From: Chthoniobacterales bacterium
GTDB lineage: Bacteria; Verrucomicrobiota; Verrucomicrobiia; Chthoniobacterales; DASVRZ01
NCBI GenBank assembly: GCA_039930045.1
Contig: JBDSQB010000005.1
Span: 124,001-188,000, forward strand
Direction: 5' to 3'
Length of the DNA stretch: 64,000 bases
Shown in pieces: positions 53,600 to 62,457 of this stretch (position 1 is the first letter of the stretch; the number at the start of each line of letters is the position of its first letter). The translations under genes were made by a program, and so were the position numbers. A model generated the notes under the pieces. The model worked only from the letters and a program-made list of their open reading frames with translations. It did not search any database and had not been told where the DNA came from.

Positions 53600-54445
53600 A
53601 TGATGCCACTGCCCAAAATCCTCCGGTGTTCGTTGATTCGAATGCAAGTCGGATCAGTGGCGGTCATCATAGGGTTGCTCGCCGAGTGTGGGTCGAATGC
53701 CATTGCGCAGACGGTCAATACTCAAAGTTCTTTCTCAGATACAATTGAATTAGCAGATCCCAAGTCGGCAGCCAGCGCCATTACGGCGGCGGTTTCTGAT
53801 ACGGAAGATTTGCTCAAGCAGAACCTGATTCTGCAAGAGCAGGTGCGCTCGATTTCCGAGGCCTTGGTGCAAGCCAAGACTGAGGCGGACGCTGCGGTGA
53901 CCGAAAACCGGGAGTTAAAAACCCGGATCGAAGCCCTCGGATTAAACGCGATTGGAAACGATCGCAGTAAGCTGGAGCAGCGACTCGTCAAAGCCGTCAG
54001 CGACCTGAGTGTTTCGCAAGCCGCCCTGGCCGAAAACAAAAAGATTCTCGCTAGTCTGACGGAGGCGATCCTTTCGCTTTTGAAGACTTCCAAGGATGTT
54101 TCACCCGAAGCACGCCTGGCTGTTGAAGCCGAGCTAAGGAACGCCAGCCAAAACGCTGGAGTCGAACCTGAGTCCGCTCAAAAAGCGGAACCCATCGGTG
54201 CCAGTTTGACCAATGCCCGGGTCATCAGCCTCAAACCGGAACTTGGTCTATTGATCGGCAATATCGGCTCCAATGAATCCGTGAAAATCGGAATGCCTTT
54301 CCGGGTCTATGAGGGACAAACTCCCATAGCCTTGGTACGAGTCGTCGATGTCCGCGAGAAGCTTTTCGGAGCGCTAATTCAAGAAACTTTATCTGATAAA
54401 ACCCCTGTCAAAGTAGGGCATCGACTCAAAGTCGCGGCCAATTAA
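53600..54445 (+). CDS. exported coiled-coil protein inserted in the ribosomal operon
   Basis: A 281-aa protein with no ribosomal similarity. An N-terminal hydrophobic signal (VGSVAVIIGLLAECGSNAIA) suggests export. Residues 64-155 form a heptad-rich coiled coil (NLILQEQVRSISEALVQAK), and residues 190-281 form a beta-rich C-terminal domain (KPELGLLIGNIGSNESVKIG and RVVDVREKLFGALIQE). It is preceded by AGGGTGG, a better ribosome site than most neighbours have, and the gaps to rpsS and rplV are only 13 and 12 bp. Function unknown; similar C-terminal domains seem common in this phylum. Confidence 0.82.
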   Translation: MMPLPKILRCSLIRMQVGSVAVIIGLLAECGSNAIAQTVNTQSSFSDTIELADPKSAASAITAAVSDTEDLLKQNLILQEQVRSISEALVQAKTEADAAVTENRELKTRIEALGLNAIGNDRSKLEQRLVKAVSDLSVSQAALAENKKILASLTEAILSLLKTSKDVSPEARLAVEAELRNASQNAGVEPESAQKAEPIGASLTNARVISLKPELGLLIGNIGSNESVKIGMPFRVYEGQTPIALVRVVDVREKLFGALIQETLSDKTPVKVGHRLKVAAN

Positions 54446-54457
54446 AGACTCAACAAC

Positions 54458-54937
54458 ATGCAAGTTAAATCCATTTACAAATACGCTAAGATCTCGGCCT
54501 TCAAGGCCCGGGAAGTGACGCGTGAAATTCAAGGTCTGCCAGTCTCGGCAGCTCTCGACATCGTCACGTTCAGCCCCAAAAAAGCGGCTTTCCTGATTGC
54601 CAAGACGCTGAAGAGCGCGGTGGCCAATGCCGAGAACAACAATGATTTGCGTGCTGAGAATCTGGTTGTGAAAGAAGCGATCGTCGGTGAGGGCTCGACC
54701 ATCAAGCGTTCCCGTCCACGGGCTCGCGGTAGCGCCAGCCCGATCCGCAAGCGCACGGCTCACATCAGCATCACTTTGACCGACGAGATCGTCATTGAGA
54801 CTCGCGAGTCCCGCAAAGCCAGCAAGCCGAAATCCAAGGCAAAAAAATCTTCCGCCAAAGTTTCTTCCCCGAAAGCCACCAAGCCAACTGTCTCCCCTGA
54901 AGCCGCTCCCGCCGCTTCCTCCGAAACCAAAGAATAA
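54458..54937 (+). CDS. rplV: 50S ribosomal protein L22 with long C-terminal tail
   Basis: A 159-aa L22; the core (residues 1-112) contains YKYAKISAFKAREVTREI and the beta hairpin loop GSTIKRSRPRARGSASPIRKR that lines the exit tunnel. The normal protein is about 110 aa. The extra 45 residues are a low-complexity tail of Lys, Ser, Ala and Pro (KPKSKAKKSSAKVSSPKATK) that would extend from the ribosome surface. Confidence 0.95.
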   Translation: MQVKSIYKYAKISAFKAREVTREIQGLPVSAALDIVTFSPKKAAFLIAKTLKSAVANAENNNDLRAENLVVKEAIVGEGSTIKRSRPRARGSASPIRKRTAHISITLTDEIVIETRESRKASKPKSKAKKSSAKVSSPKATKPTVSPEAAPAASSETKE

Positions 54938-54942
54938 TCGTT

Positions 54943-55608
54943 ATGGGTCAAAAAGTTAATCCAATTGGGTATCGTCTCGCGCTCAGCCGCGACTGGCGTT
55001 CACGCTGGTATGCCAACCGTCAGGAGCTTCCTGGTTTCCTCAAGGCCGACATCGACATCCGTGCTTACGTTAAAAAGAAACTCGCGCTCGCGGCGGTTTC
55101 CAAGATCGTCATCGAACGCGCCTGGAACAGCATCCGCACCACGATTTACACGGCTCGCCCTGGTATCGTGATCGGACGCAAAGGTTCTGAGATCGAGAAC
55201 ATGACTCTGGAAATCGCCAAAATGTCCGGCGGCAAACAGGTCAAAATCGACATTCAGGAAATCAAAACTCCGGAACTCGATGCACAACTCGTGGCCGAAA
55301 ACATCGCCATGCAGATCGAGCGCCGTATTTCTTTCCGCCGTGCCATGAAAAAAACCGTCCAGCAGACGATGGAATTCGGTGCACTGGGAATCAAAGTCCG
55401 CTGTGCTGGCCGCCTCGGCGGTGCAGAAATCAGCCGCTCGGAAGCCTATCGTGAAGGCAAAGTGCCACTGCACACCCTGCGCATGCCGATTGACTATGGT
55501 TTCGCGGAAGCCAACACGGTTTACGGTAAGATCGGCATCAAATGCTGGATTTGCAAAAAGGACGAAGCGCCTGTTGCGGAGGCTCCCAAAAAGGAAGCCA
55601 ACGTTTAA
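54943..55608 (+). CDS. rpsC: 30S ribosomal protein S3
   Basis: A 221-aa protein at the mRNA entry channel with helicase-related residues. MGQKVNPIGYRLALSRDWRS, the KH loop GIVIGRKGSEIE and the block GRLGGAEISRSEAYREGKVP (conserved) are visible. A short charged tail follows. It starts 5 bp after rplV. Confidence 0.97.
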   Translation: MGQKVNPIGYRLALSRDWRSRWYANRQELPGFLKADIDIRAYVKKKLALAAVSKIVIERAWNSIRTTIYTARPGIVIGRKGSEIENMTLEIAKMSGGKQVKIDIQEIKTPELDAQLVAENIAMQIERRISFRRAMKKTVQQTMEFGALGIKVRCAGRLGGAEISRSEAYREGKVPLHTLRMPIDYGFAEANTVYGKIGIKCWICKKDEAPVAEAPKKEANV

Positions 55609-55638
55609 TTTTTCAATTTTAATTTCTAGGAGACTTTT

Positions 55639-56061
55639 ATGCCATTGATGCCCAAAAGAGTGAAGTATCGCAAGACCCAGCGCGGCAGCCGCAAGGGAAC
55701 TGCTTCACGCAATATCAAAGTTGATTTCGGTGAATTCGCCCTGCAAACCTTGGAGCGCGCCTGGATCACCAACATTCAAATCGAAGCCGCCCGTGTCGCA
55801 TTAACTCGCAACATGAAACGCAAAGGAAAACTCTGGGTTCGTATTTTCCCAGACAAATCCGTCACCGCTCGTCCGCCTGAAACCCGAATGGGTAAAGGCA
55901 AAGGCCAGCCCGAGTATTGGGTCGCCGTGGTTCGGCCCGGCAACATTATTTTTGAACTCGATGGTGTGCCGGAATCCATTGCTCGCGAATCGCTGCGCCT
56001 GGCGGCAACCAAGCTCCCGATCCGCACCCGCTTTATCTCGCGTCACCACGTCGCTACCTAA
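55639..56061 (+). CDS. rplP: 50S ribosomal protein L16
   Basis: A 140-aa protein near the A site. The sequence [16 protein letters not shown] and [17 protein letters not shown] are family blocks. It is one of few genes in the operon with a clear Shine-Dalgarno site (AGGAG about 8 nt before the ATG). Confidence 0.97.
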   Translation: MPLMPKRVKYRKTQRGSRKGTASRNIKVDFGEFALQTLERAWITNIQIEAARVALTRNMKRKGKLWVRIFPDKSVTARPPETRMGKGKGQPEYWVAVVRPGNIIFELDGVPESIARESLRLAATKLPIRTRFISRHHVAT

Positions 56062-56066
56062 CTCCC

Positions 56067-56255
56067 ATGAAAATTAAAGAAGCACGCGATCTGAGTCCCG
56101 AAGAATTGGTGGCTCGCAAGTCCGAACTCCGCAAAGAAGCCTTTCAGCTTCGCATCCAGCAAGGCACCGGCCAGTTGGAAAACCCGAGCCAGCTCACGAA
56201 AATCCGAAAAGATGTGGCCCGTATCGAAACAGTCCTTTCGGAACGCAATAAATAG
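56067..56255 (+). CDS. rpmC: 50S ribosomal protein L29
   Basis: A 62-aa two-helix protein at the tunnel exit. MKIKEARDLSPEELVARKSE and the C-terminal NPSQLTKIRKDVARIETVL are typical. It starts 5 bp after rplP. Confidence 0.95.
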   Translation: MKIKEARDLSPEELVARKSELRKEAFQLRIQQGTGQLENPSQLTKIRKDVARIETVLSERNK

Positions 56256-56288
56256 TGTATTCTCACCGCCCCAATTAAAACACGCCAG

Positions 56289-56576
56289 ATGAGCGAATCC
56301 CTTTCCACCACTCCAAATCCAGCCGCTGAAGTGCATCACGTCCGCAAGACGCGCGTCGGTCAGGTTGTTTCCACCAAGTCCGCCAAAACGGCTGTGGTCG
56401 AGACCACCACCCGCGTTCCGCACCCGAAGTTTGGCAAGATTATCAAGCACTCAAAGAAATTTCACGTTCACGACGAGAATAATACTGCCCAAGTCGGCGA
56501 CACGGTGGAGATCATCGAGACGCGTCCATTGAGCAAGCTCAAGCGCTGGCGCTTGGTGTCCGTCATCAAACACTAA
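56289..56576 (+). CDS. rpsQ: 30S ribosomal protein S17
   Basis: A 95-aa OB-fold protein that binds the 5' domain of 16S rRNA. After a short extra N-terminus (MSESLSTTPNPAAEVHHV) the core reads RKTRVGQVVSTKSAKTAVVE, with HPKFGKIIKHSKKFHVHDE and ETRPLSKLKRWRLV. Confidence 0.96.
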   Translation: MSESLSTTPNPAAEVHHVRKTRVGQVVSTKSAKTAVVETTTRVPHPKFGKIIKHSKKFHVHDENNTAQVGDTVEIIETRPLSKLKRWRLVSVIKH

Positions 56577-56588
56577 CCAGCAAATTTT

Positions 56589-56954
56589 ATGGTCCAGATT
56601 AGATCCAGATTAGATGTTGCCGATAACACAGGCGCCCGCATGGCGACCATGATTGGTGTCATTGGCAAATCCACCATGACTGCCGAAGTGGGCGATGTCA
56701 TCACCGCCAACGTCAAGGAGGCCGCGCATAACGGCACTGTGAAAAAAGGCGACGTCGTTCGCGCCGTCATCGTTCGCACCCGGCAGCCGATCAAGCGTGA
56801 GGATGGATCAGCCCTGCGTTTTGATAACAATGCGATCGTCATTATTGACAAGGATTTGAATCCGCGTGGAACTCGCATCTTCGGCCCAGTGGCCCGTGAG
56901 TTGCGCGAAAAGAATTTCATGAAAATCGTTTCCCTAGCCCCGGAGGTCGTATGA
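56589..56954 (+). CDS. rplN: 50S ribosomal protein L14
   Basis: A 121-aa protein of the intersubunit face. [19 protein letters not shown] and the block [20 protein letters not shown] are conserved; the second residues differ slightly from the usual MIQ. Its end overlaps rplX by 4 bp (ATGA). Confidence 0.97.
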   Translation: MVQIRSRLDVADNTGARMATMIGVIGKSTMTAEVGDVITANVKEAAHNGTVKKGDVVRAVIVRTRQPIKREDGSALRFDNNAIVIIDKDLNPRGTRIFGPVARELREKNFMKIVSLAPEVV

Positions 56955-57223
56955 GTGCATTGAAGACCCACGTTAAAAAAGGCGACGACGTCGTTGTCAT
57001 CTCCGGCAACCACCGCGGTTCGACCGGCAAGATTTTGCAAGTTCTTACCCGTAAGAATCAGGTTCTCATCGAGGGCGTGCGAATGATTAAGAAACACGTC
57101 AAGAAATCTGCCGAACATCAGAATGGCGCCATTATTGAGCGCGAAGGTCCGTTGCACATTTCAAATGTGAAGCTTTCCACTGTTGCCGAGCCTGCGAAGA
57201 AAACTTCTCGCACGAAGAAATAA
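56951..57223 (+). CDS. rplX: 50S ribosomal protein L24
   Basis: A 90-aa assembly-initiating protein with a KOW motif ([20 protein letters not shown]) and the block [15 protein letters not shown]. Translationally coupled to rplN by a 4-bp overlap. Confidence 0.95.
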   Translation: MSALKTHVKKGDDVVVISGNHRGSTGKILQVLTRKNQVLIEGVRMIKKHVKKSAEHQNGAIIEREGPLHISNVKLSTVAEPAKKTSRTKK

Positions 57224-57229
57224 GTTATT

Positions 57230-57802
57230 ATGGCCGCCACACTTTACACTGAATACAAGGAACGCGTCGTTCCCGCCCTCAAGGCGACACGTGGATACTC
57301 GAACATCCACCAGATCCCGAGGATCCAAAAGGTCGTCATCAACACCTGCATCGCGTCTCAATCGGACGTCAAGCAGGCGCTCGAAGACGCCAAAAACGAG
57401 TTGGGTATGATCACGGGCCAAAAGCCTGCGGAGACCATTTCCAAAAAGAGTATTTCCAACTTCAAACTCCGCGAAGGCCAGCCCATTGGGGCTAAAGTCA
57501 CCCTGCGCGGCGACAAGATGTATGAGTTCCTCGAACGTCTCATCCGCACCGCTCTGCCTCGCATCCGCGATTTCCGTGGGATTTCTCCCAAGGCATTCGA
57601 CGGCAACGGCAACTACACCCTCGGTGTTTCCGATCAATCCATTTTCCCTGAAATCGAACTCGATAAAATTAAACGCAACATTGGTTTTGACGTCACCATC
57701 GTGACATCTGCCAAGACCAACGACGAGGCGAAGGCTTTGTTGGTGGAAATGGGCGTTCCCTTCACTGACAAAGCCAAGAAAGCGCCTGCCAAGGCTGCCT
57801 AA
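57230..57802 (+). CDS. rplE: 50S ribosomal protein L5
   Basis: A 190-aa central-protuberance protein. NIHQIPRIQKVVINT, GQKPAETISKKSISNFKLRE (conserved) and RDFRGISPKAFDGNGNYT are present. A short Lys/Ala tail is added. rpsN normally follows; here rpsH follows 16 bp later, so rpsN must lie elsewhere. Confidence 0.97.
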   Translation: MAATLYTEYKERVVPALKATRGYSNIHQIPRIQKVVINTCIASQSDVKQALEDAKNELGMITGQKPAETISKKSISNFKLREGQPIGAKVTLRGDKMYEFLERLIRTALPRIRDFRGISPKAFDGNGNYTLGVSDQSIFPEIELDKIKRNIGFDVTIVTSAKTNDEAKALLVEMGVPFTDKAKKAPAKAA

Positions 57803-57818
57803 CATTGGCGAACTAATT

Positions 57819-58217
57819 ATGAGCACTGTTACCGATCCCATATCCGACTTTTTGACTCGGATTCGCAACGCCAGCGCCGCCCGCAAGGCCCTGGTAGAAG
57901 CTCCTTATTCCCGCATCAAGGCCGACATCGCCAAGATCTTGAAAGAAGAAGGCTACATTTCTGATTACTCCGTTGAAACGGAAATCACCCAGCCGCAAAT
58001 CAAAGTTACCACTAAATTTGTCAACAAGACCGCCGCCATCACCGGCGTTAAGCGCGTCAGTCGTCCTGGTCTCCGCAAATACGTCGGTGCCACGGAGATT
58101 CCCCGGGTTCTCGGTGGTCTCGGTGTGGCCATTCTTTCCACTCCGAAGGGTGTGTTGAGCGGTCAGAAAGCGAAAAAAGAAAACGTCGGCGGCGAAGTAC
58201 TCGCCTACATCTGGTAA
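57819..58217 (+). CDS. rpsH: 30S ribosomal protein S8
   Basis: A 132-aa central-domain protein. MSTVTDPISDFLTRIRNASA, the block SRPGLRKYVGATEIPRVLGG and ISTPKGVLSG-like ILSTPKGVLSGQKA are typical; it ends GGEVLAYIW. The E. coli homologue autoregulates the spc operon. Confidence 0.97.
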   Translation: MSTVTDPISDFLTRIRNASAARKALVEAPYSRIKADIAKILKEEGYISDYSVETEITQPQIKVTTKFVNKTAAITGVKRVSRPGLRKYVGATEIPRVLGGLGVAILSTPKGVLSGQKAKKENVGGEVLAYIW

Positions 58218-58229
58218 AGGATCACTAAA

Positions 58230-58769
58230 ATGTCACGTATCGGAAAAAAAGCAGTTGTTCTGCCTGAAAAAGTCACTTTCGGAGTGAATGCAGAAGGCTC
58301 GGTCAGCATTGAAGGCCCCAAAGGCAAGCTTCAGTGGGTTCTGCCCAAGCAAATCAAGGCCCGCCTCGAAGGCTCCAATGTGGTGATCGATCGCGAAAGC
58401 GAGAATCGCCAGGTTCGCGCTTTGCATGGTCTCAGCCGCGCTTTGGTCGCCAACATGGTTACCGGAGTCAGCACGGGATTCAAAAAGGATCTTGAAATTC
58501 AAGGCGTTGGTTTTAAAGCCGCCGTGCAGGGAGCCGTGCTCAACTTGAGCCTCGGTTTTTCTCACCCCATCAATTTCTCCATCCCGGCTGGCATCAAAGT
58601 CACGGTGACTGAAAACACCAAGATCGCCGTGGAAGGTATCGACCGTCAGCTCGTTGGCCAAGTGGCTGCTGACATCCGCGCTTACTACCCACCTGAGCCT
58701 TACAAGGGCAAGGGCGTCCGTTATGCGGGCGAGCAAATTCTCCGCAAGGAAGGCAAAACAGTCCAATAA
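58230..58769 (+). CDS. rplF: 50S ribosomal protein L6
   Basis: A 179-aa two-domain protein near the factor-binding site. MSRIGKKAVVLPEKVTF and the C-terminal YYPPEPYKGKGVRYAGE are conserved. AAGGA lies before the start, one of few ribosome sites in this operon. Confidence 0.97.
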   Translation: MSRIGKKAVVLPEKVTFGVNAEGSVSIEGPKGKLQWVLPKQIKARLEGSNVVIDRESENRQVRALHGLSRALVANMVTGVSTGFKKDLEIQGVGFKAAVQGAVLNLSLGFSHPINFSIPAGIKVTVTENTKIAVEGIDRQLVGQVAADIRAYYPPEPYKGKGVRYAGEQILRKEGKTVQ

Positions 58770-58772
58770 TCT

Positions 58773-59141
58773 ATGTCCGCCCAAACTGCCAAAAGCAACA
58801 TTCAACTCCGTCATGCCCGTATCCGCAAGCGGATCACCGGGACCGCCGCCCGTCCTCGTCTCGCGGTGCATTTCTCTGGCAAAAACGTTTATGCGCAAAT
58901 TATCGACGACACTCTCGGCGAGACTTTGGTCGCAGTGCAAACCACCGAGAAAGCATTTCGTTCCGAGAACAAGTCTGTTCACGCCAATCAAGCCATCGCT
59001 GAAAAAGTTGGCGCGCTGATCGCGGAGCGCAGTAAATCCAAGAACGTGACAGCAGTGGTTTTCGACCGCGGCGGTTTTATGTATCACGGTAAAGTCAAAG
59101 CTCTCGCCGACGCAGCCCGCGCTGGTGGCCTCCAATTTTAA
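58773..59141 (+). CDS. rplR: 50S ribosomal protein L18
   Basis: A 122-aa 5S rRNA-binding protein. [20 protein letters not shown], the [12 protein letters not shown] block and the final [20 protein letters not shown] are family marks. It starts 3 bp after rplF. Confidence 0.96.
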   Translation: MSAQTAKSNIQLRHARIRKRITGTAARPRLAVHFSGKNVYAQIIDDTLGETLVAVQTTEKAFRSENKSVHANQAIAEKVGALIAERSKSKNVTAVVFDRGGFMYHGKVKALADAARAGGLQF

Positions 59142-59142
59142 T

Positions 59143-59688
59143 ATGGCAAATCCAAATCAAGGTCGCAGAAATGATCGGAATCGTGAGGACAAAGGTCCGA
59201 AGTCCGACACCACCGAAAAAGTCGTTTTCATCAATCGTTGCGCCAAGGTCGTCAAAGGTGGACGCCGTTTCAGCTTCAGCGCATTGATCGTTGCTGGCGA
59301 TCATAAGGGCAAAGTCGGTTGTGGATTTGGCAAGGCCAATGAAGTTTCCGAGGCCATTCGCAAAGCTTCCGATGCCGCTCGCAAATCCATGGTGGCCGTG
59401 GCTCTCCGCGAAAACTCCATTCCGCACGAAGTCATCGGTGAATACGGTGGTGGTCGCGTGCTTTTGCGCCCCGCGTCTCCTGGAACTGGCATCATCGCCG
59501 GTGGTGGAGTGCGTGCGGTCGTCGAAGCGGCTGGCATCAAGGATGTCTTGGCTAAATCTCTCGGTTCCGACAATCACGCAAACGTGGTTAAGGCCACCAT
59601 TGCGGCTCTCCTGGCGCTTCGCCAGAAAGACCAAATCTTCACTCTCCGTGGCATCAATCGCTCCACTCCTGAAGTGGCGGCCGCCTAA
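59143..59688 (+). CDS. rpsE: 30S ribosomal protein S5
   Basis: A 181-aa accuracy protein. After an N-terminus [16 protein letters not shown] it reads [20 protein letters not shown], with [13 protein letters not shown] and [20 protein letters not shown]. The start was set 1 bp after the rplR stop. rpmD (L30), which usually follows, is absent; rplO follows 20 bp later. Confidence 0.96.
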   Translation: MANPNQGRRNDRNREDKGPKSDTTEKVVFINRCAKVVKGGRRFSFSALIVAGDHKGKVGCGFGKANEVSEAIRKASDAARKSMVAVALRENSIPHEVIGEYGGGRVLLRPASPGTGIIAGGGVRAVVEAAGIKDVLAKSLGSDNHANVVKATIAALLALRQKDQIFTLRGINRSTPEVAAA

Positions 59689-59708
59689 TTTTTTAAGGAA
59701 TATTTCCC

Positions 59709-60260
59709 ATGCAACTTCATACCATGAAGCCCCGTCCGGGCTCCCGTCATCGCACCAAACGCCTCGGCATCGGTGAAAGCAGCGGCCACGGCAAAACCAG
59801 TGGCAAAGGTCACAAGGGCCAGAAGGCTCGTTCCGGTGGCAGCATTCGTCTCGGCTTCGAAGGTGGCCAGATGCCGCTCATTCGTCGTTTGCCCAAGCGC
59901 GGATTCAACAACGCCAACTTCAAAAAGAACTACGCCATCGTCAATCTGGATGATCTGAATAGTTTTGCGGACGGTGTCACTATTGACGAAACAGCTTTGC
60001 TCGAAACCAACCTAATTCGCGGCAAATATGTCGGCGTTAAAATTTTGGCGCGTGGAGAAATCTCTAAGAAAATCATCATTGAAGCCGACAAAGTGACTGA
60101 TGCAGCCCGTGCTAAAATCGAGGCTTTAGGTGGTTCTATTATTCTTCGGCCTGCCAAAGAAGGTACTGTCAAAGGCGTAAAAATCGTTAAGGCGAAAGTC
60201 TCAAAAACCGAACGAACTTTTAAGGCTCAAAAAGCGGTTGCTACCAAGGTCGCCAAATAA
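59709..60260 (+). CDS. rplO: 50S ribosomal protein L15
   Basis: A 183-aa protein. MQLHTMKPRPGSRHRTKRLG, GRGHGKTSGKGHKGQ-like SSGHGKTSGKGHKGQKAR and FEGGQMPLIRRLPKRGF are conserved. The protein has a basic C-terminal tail beyond the usual 145 residues. AAGGA precedes the start. Confidence 0.96.
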   Translation: MQLHTMKPRPGSRHRTKRLGIGESSGHGKTSGKGHKGQKARSGGSIRLGFEGGQMPLIRRLPKRGFNNANFKKNYAIVNLDDLNSFADGVTIDETALLETNLIRGKYVGVKILARGEISKKIIIEADKVTDAARAKIEALGGSIILRPAKEGTVKGVKIVKAKVSKTERTFKAQKAVATKVAK

Positions 60261-60295
60261 TTGCGGTTAAGCTTTTGCGCTTTGAGCTTTAGCCG

Positions 60296-61804
60296 ATGAT
60301 CTCCGCCTTCGTCAACGTATTTAAGATTCCTGAGCTGAAACAACGGGTGCTTTTCACCCTTTGGATGCTTGTTATCGTCCGCATTGGTGCGGCCATTACC
60401 ACTCCTGGCGTCAACGCCCATGTCTTGCATGAGTGGTTCCGCACTGCAGTGGATCCACAGGCGGGTGGCAATGTCGCCGCCTTGTTCAGTTTGTTCAGCG
60501 GTGGCGCACTCGAAAACTGCGCCATTTTTTCGCTGGGCGTGATGCCCTACATCAGCGCCTCGATCATGATCCAGTTGCTGACAGCGGTTGTTCCGCAACT
60601 CAGCAAACTCGCTCGTGAGGACGGTGGTCGTCAGAAAATCACCCAATACACGCGGTATGCGACGCTCATTCTTTGCGTCTTCCAAGGCTACCTGCTTTCG
60701 CTTTCTTTCATTCACCCAGAGACAAGTCCGTTTCTTCCGGGCATCGCTGAAACCATCAAGCGCGTCGGACCATTGGTAATTTTCCCGAGCGACTGGGGTT
60801 TCTCGGTCATCACCGTCATCACTTTGACGGCGGGCACCATGTTCCTCATGTGGCTGGGTGACCAAATCACCGATCGCGGCATCGGCAATGGCATGTCCAT
60901 GATCATTACCGTCGGCATTGCCGCACGTCTTCCCGCCGCGATGGTTCAGGCGTGGAAAACCTTCGTTCCGTCCGAGGCTGGGCAGGCCAGTCAGGTCACG
61001 CCGTTCCTGTTGGTCGTGATGGTTCTATTTCTCGTGATCGTCATTGCGGGCGTCATTGCCATTACCCAAGCGCAGAGAAAAATTAGCGTGCAATACGCCA
61101 AGCGCGTCGTCGGTCGCAAAGTTTACGGTGGTCAGACTCAATACATGCCGCTCAAAGTCAATTATGCCGGCGTCATGCCGATCATCTTTGCCCAGGCAAT
61201 TCTGCTTTTTCCCAGCTCGATCTTGGGCTTCCTTTTCAAAGGACAAGGCTGGGCACAACAGCTTTCGCAGATGCTCGTCGGCGGCTGGCTGCATTACACT
61301 TTGTTCGGTGTGATGATCTTTTTCTTTAGCTACTTTTGGGTCGCCACCCAGTTCCAGCCGAATCAAATCGCAGACGACTTAAAGAAATATGGCGGCTATA
61401 TCCCGGGCGTTCGTCCGGGCAAGCCGACGGCGGAGTTCCTCGATTTCACCATGAGCCGGCTCACGTTTGCGGGAGCGATTTTCCTGACCCTGATCGCGAT
61501 CTTCCCTCAGATTTTGATGGAAGCCATGCATGTCCCGAGAGTGGTGGCAGGTTTCTTCGGCGGCACCAGTTTGCTCATTTTGGTCGGCGTCATGCTCGAC
61601 ACGATGCGCCAGGTGGAGACGCATTTGATTCAACGCCATTACGACGGCTTCCTCCGCAAGGGCAAGATCCGTGGTCGTTTCGAGCGTGCGGCCTACAATC
61701 GTGGCAACGCCATCAGCGACAGCACCATGGTCTGGCTTTCGACTTCCATGGCGATCTTGATCATTGTGGCCGTGGTTATTTTGCTCTTCGTGCAAAATAA
61801 ATAG
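60296..61804 (+). CDS. secY: preprotein translocase subunit SecY
   Basis: A 502-aa inner-membrane channel protein with ten membrane helices. The plug region, the loop SLGVMPYISASIMIQLLT and the conserved block AQRKISVQYAKRVVGRKVYG before helix 7 are visible. It is longer than E. coli SecY (443 aa), with extra residues in the fourth-fifth helix region and at the C-terminus. It exports the signal-peptide proteins seen in this window. Confidence 0.96.
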   Translation: MISAFVNVFKIPELKQRVLFTLWMLVIVRIGAAITTPGVNAHVLHEWFRTAVDPQAGGNVAALFSLFSGGALENCAIFSLGVMPYISASIMIQLLTAVVPQLSKLAREDGGRQKITQYTRYATLILCVFQGYLLSLSFIHPETSPFLPGIAETIKRVGPLVIFPSDWGFSVITVITLTAGTMFLMWLGDQITDRGIGNGMSMIITVGIAARLPAAMVQAWKTFVPSEAGQASQVTPFLLVVMVLFLVIVIAGVIAITQAQRKISVQYAKRVVGRKVYGGQTQYMPLKVNYAGVMPIIFAQAILLFPSSILGFLFKGQGWAQQLSQMLVGGWLHYTLFGVMIFFFSYFWVATQFQPNQIADDLKKYGGYIPGVRPGKPTAEFLDFTMSRLTFAGAIFLTLIAIFPQILMEAMHVPRVVAGFFGGTSLLILVGVMLDTMRQVETHLIQRHYDGFLRKGKIRGRFERAAYNRGNAISDSTMVWLSTSMAILIIVAVVILLFVQNK

Positions 61805-61812
61805 AGGTCTGT

Positions 61813-62457
61813 GTGAAGCGCCGGATCGTCTTGCTGGGCCCGCCTGCCTCGGGGAAAGGCTCCCAGGCACAGCTTATTTTTCAGAAATACCAGATTCCCG
61901 CCGTTTCCACGGGACATCTCTTACGCGACGAAGCGGCGGCTAAAACGGAACTCGGCCAGCTTGCCGCAGCTTACACGTCGAAAGGCCAGTTGGCCCCCGA
62001 TCCCTTGGTGATGGCAGTTTTGAAGAAATGGCTCGGTGGTGGACGCGAGTCTTACGTTTTCGATGGATTCCCCAGAACTCTGGATCAGGCAATTCAACTC
62101 CAGCCGTTGCTGGCAGCCGCTGGCATTCCATTGGAAGTCGTCTTGTTTTTGGAATGCGACTTTCCCACCATCGAAAAACGCGTGCTCGGACGGGTGACCT
62201 GTTCTTCCTGCAAAACTATTTTCAACATTGGACTCCATGTCGAATCTGGCACGGCTCCGTGTCCCAAATGTGGTGGCGTTTTGGAGCGGCGCGCGGATGA
62301 CCAGCCCGAGGTGTTGCAGCATCGCATGGTGCAATATTTCGAAAAAACCGCACCCCTCGTGGAATTTTATCAAAAGCAGGGGCTCCTGCGCAAAATCGAC
62401 GCCAACCAGTCGATGGATGAGATCTTTTCCAAGATTGAGGAGGCGTTGCTGTCATGA
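61813..62457 (+). CDS. adk: adenylate kinase
   Basis: A 214-aa enzyme balancing ATP, ADP and AMP. The P-loop reads GPPASGKGSQ (usual GPPGAGKGTQ, so two changes); FDGFPRTLDQA is the AMP site. The LID has two CXXC pairs (CSSC and CPKC) indicating a zinc-binding LID, as in Gram-positive enzymes. It starts with GTG and its end overlaps map by 4 bp. Confidence 0.95.
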   Translation: MKRRIVLLGPPASGKGSQAQLIFQKYQIPAVSTGHLLRDEAAAKTELGQLAAAYTSKGQLAPDPLVMAVLKKWLGGGRESYVFDGFPRTLDQAIQLQPLLAAAGIPLEVVLFLECDFPTIEKRVLGRVTCSSCKTIFNIGLHVESGTAPCPKCGGVLERRADDQPEVLQHRMVQYFEKTAPLVEFYQKQGLLRKIDANQSMDEIFSKIEEALLS

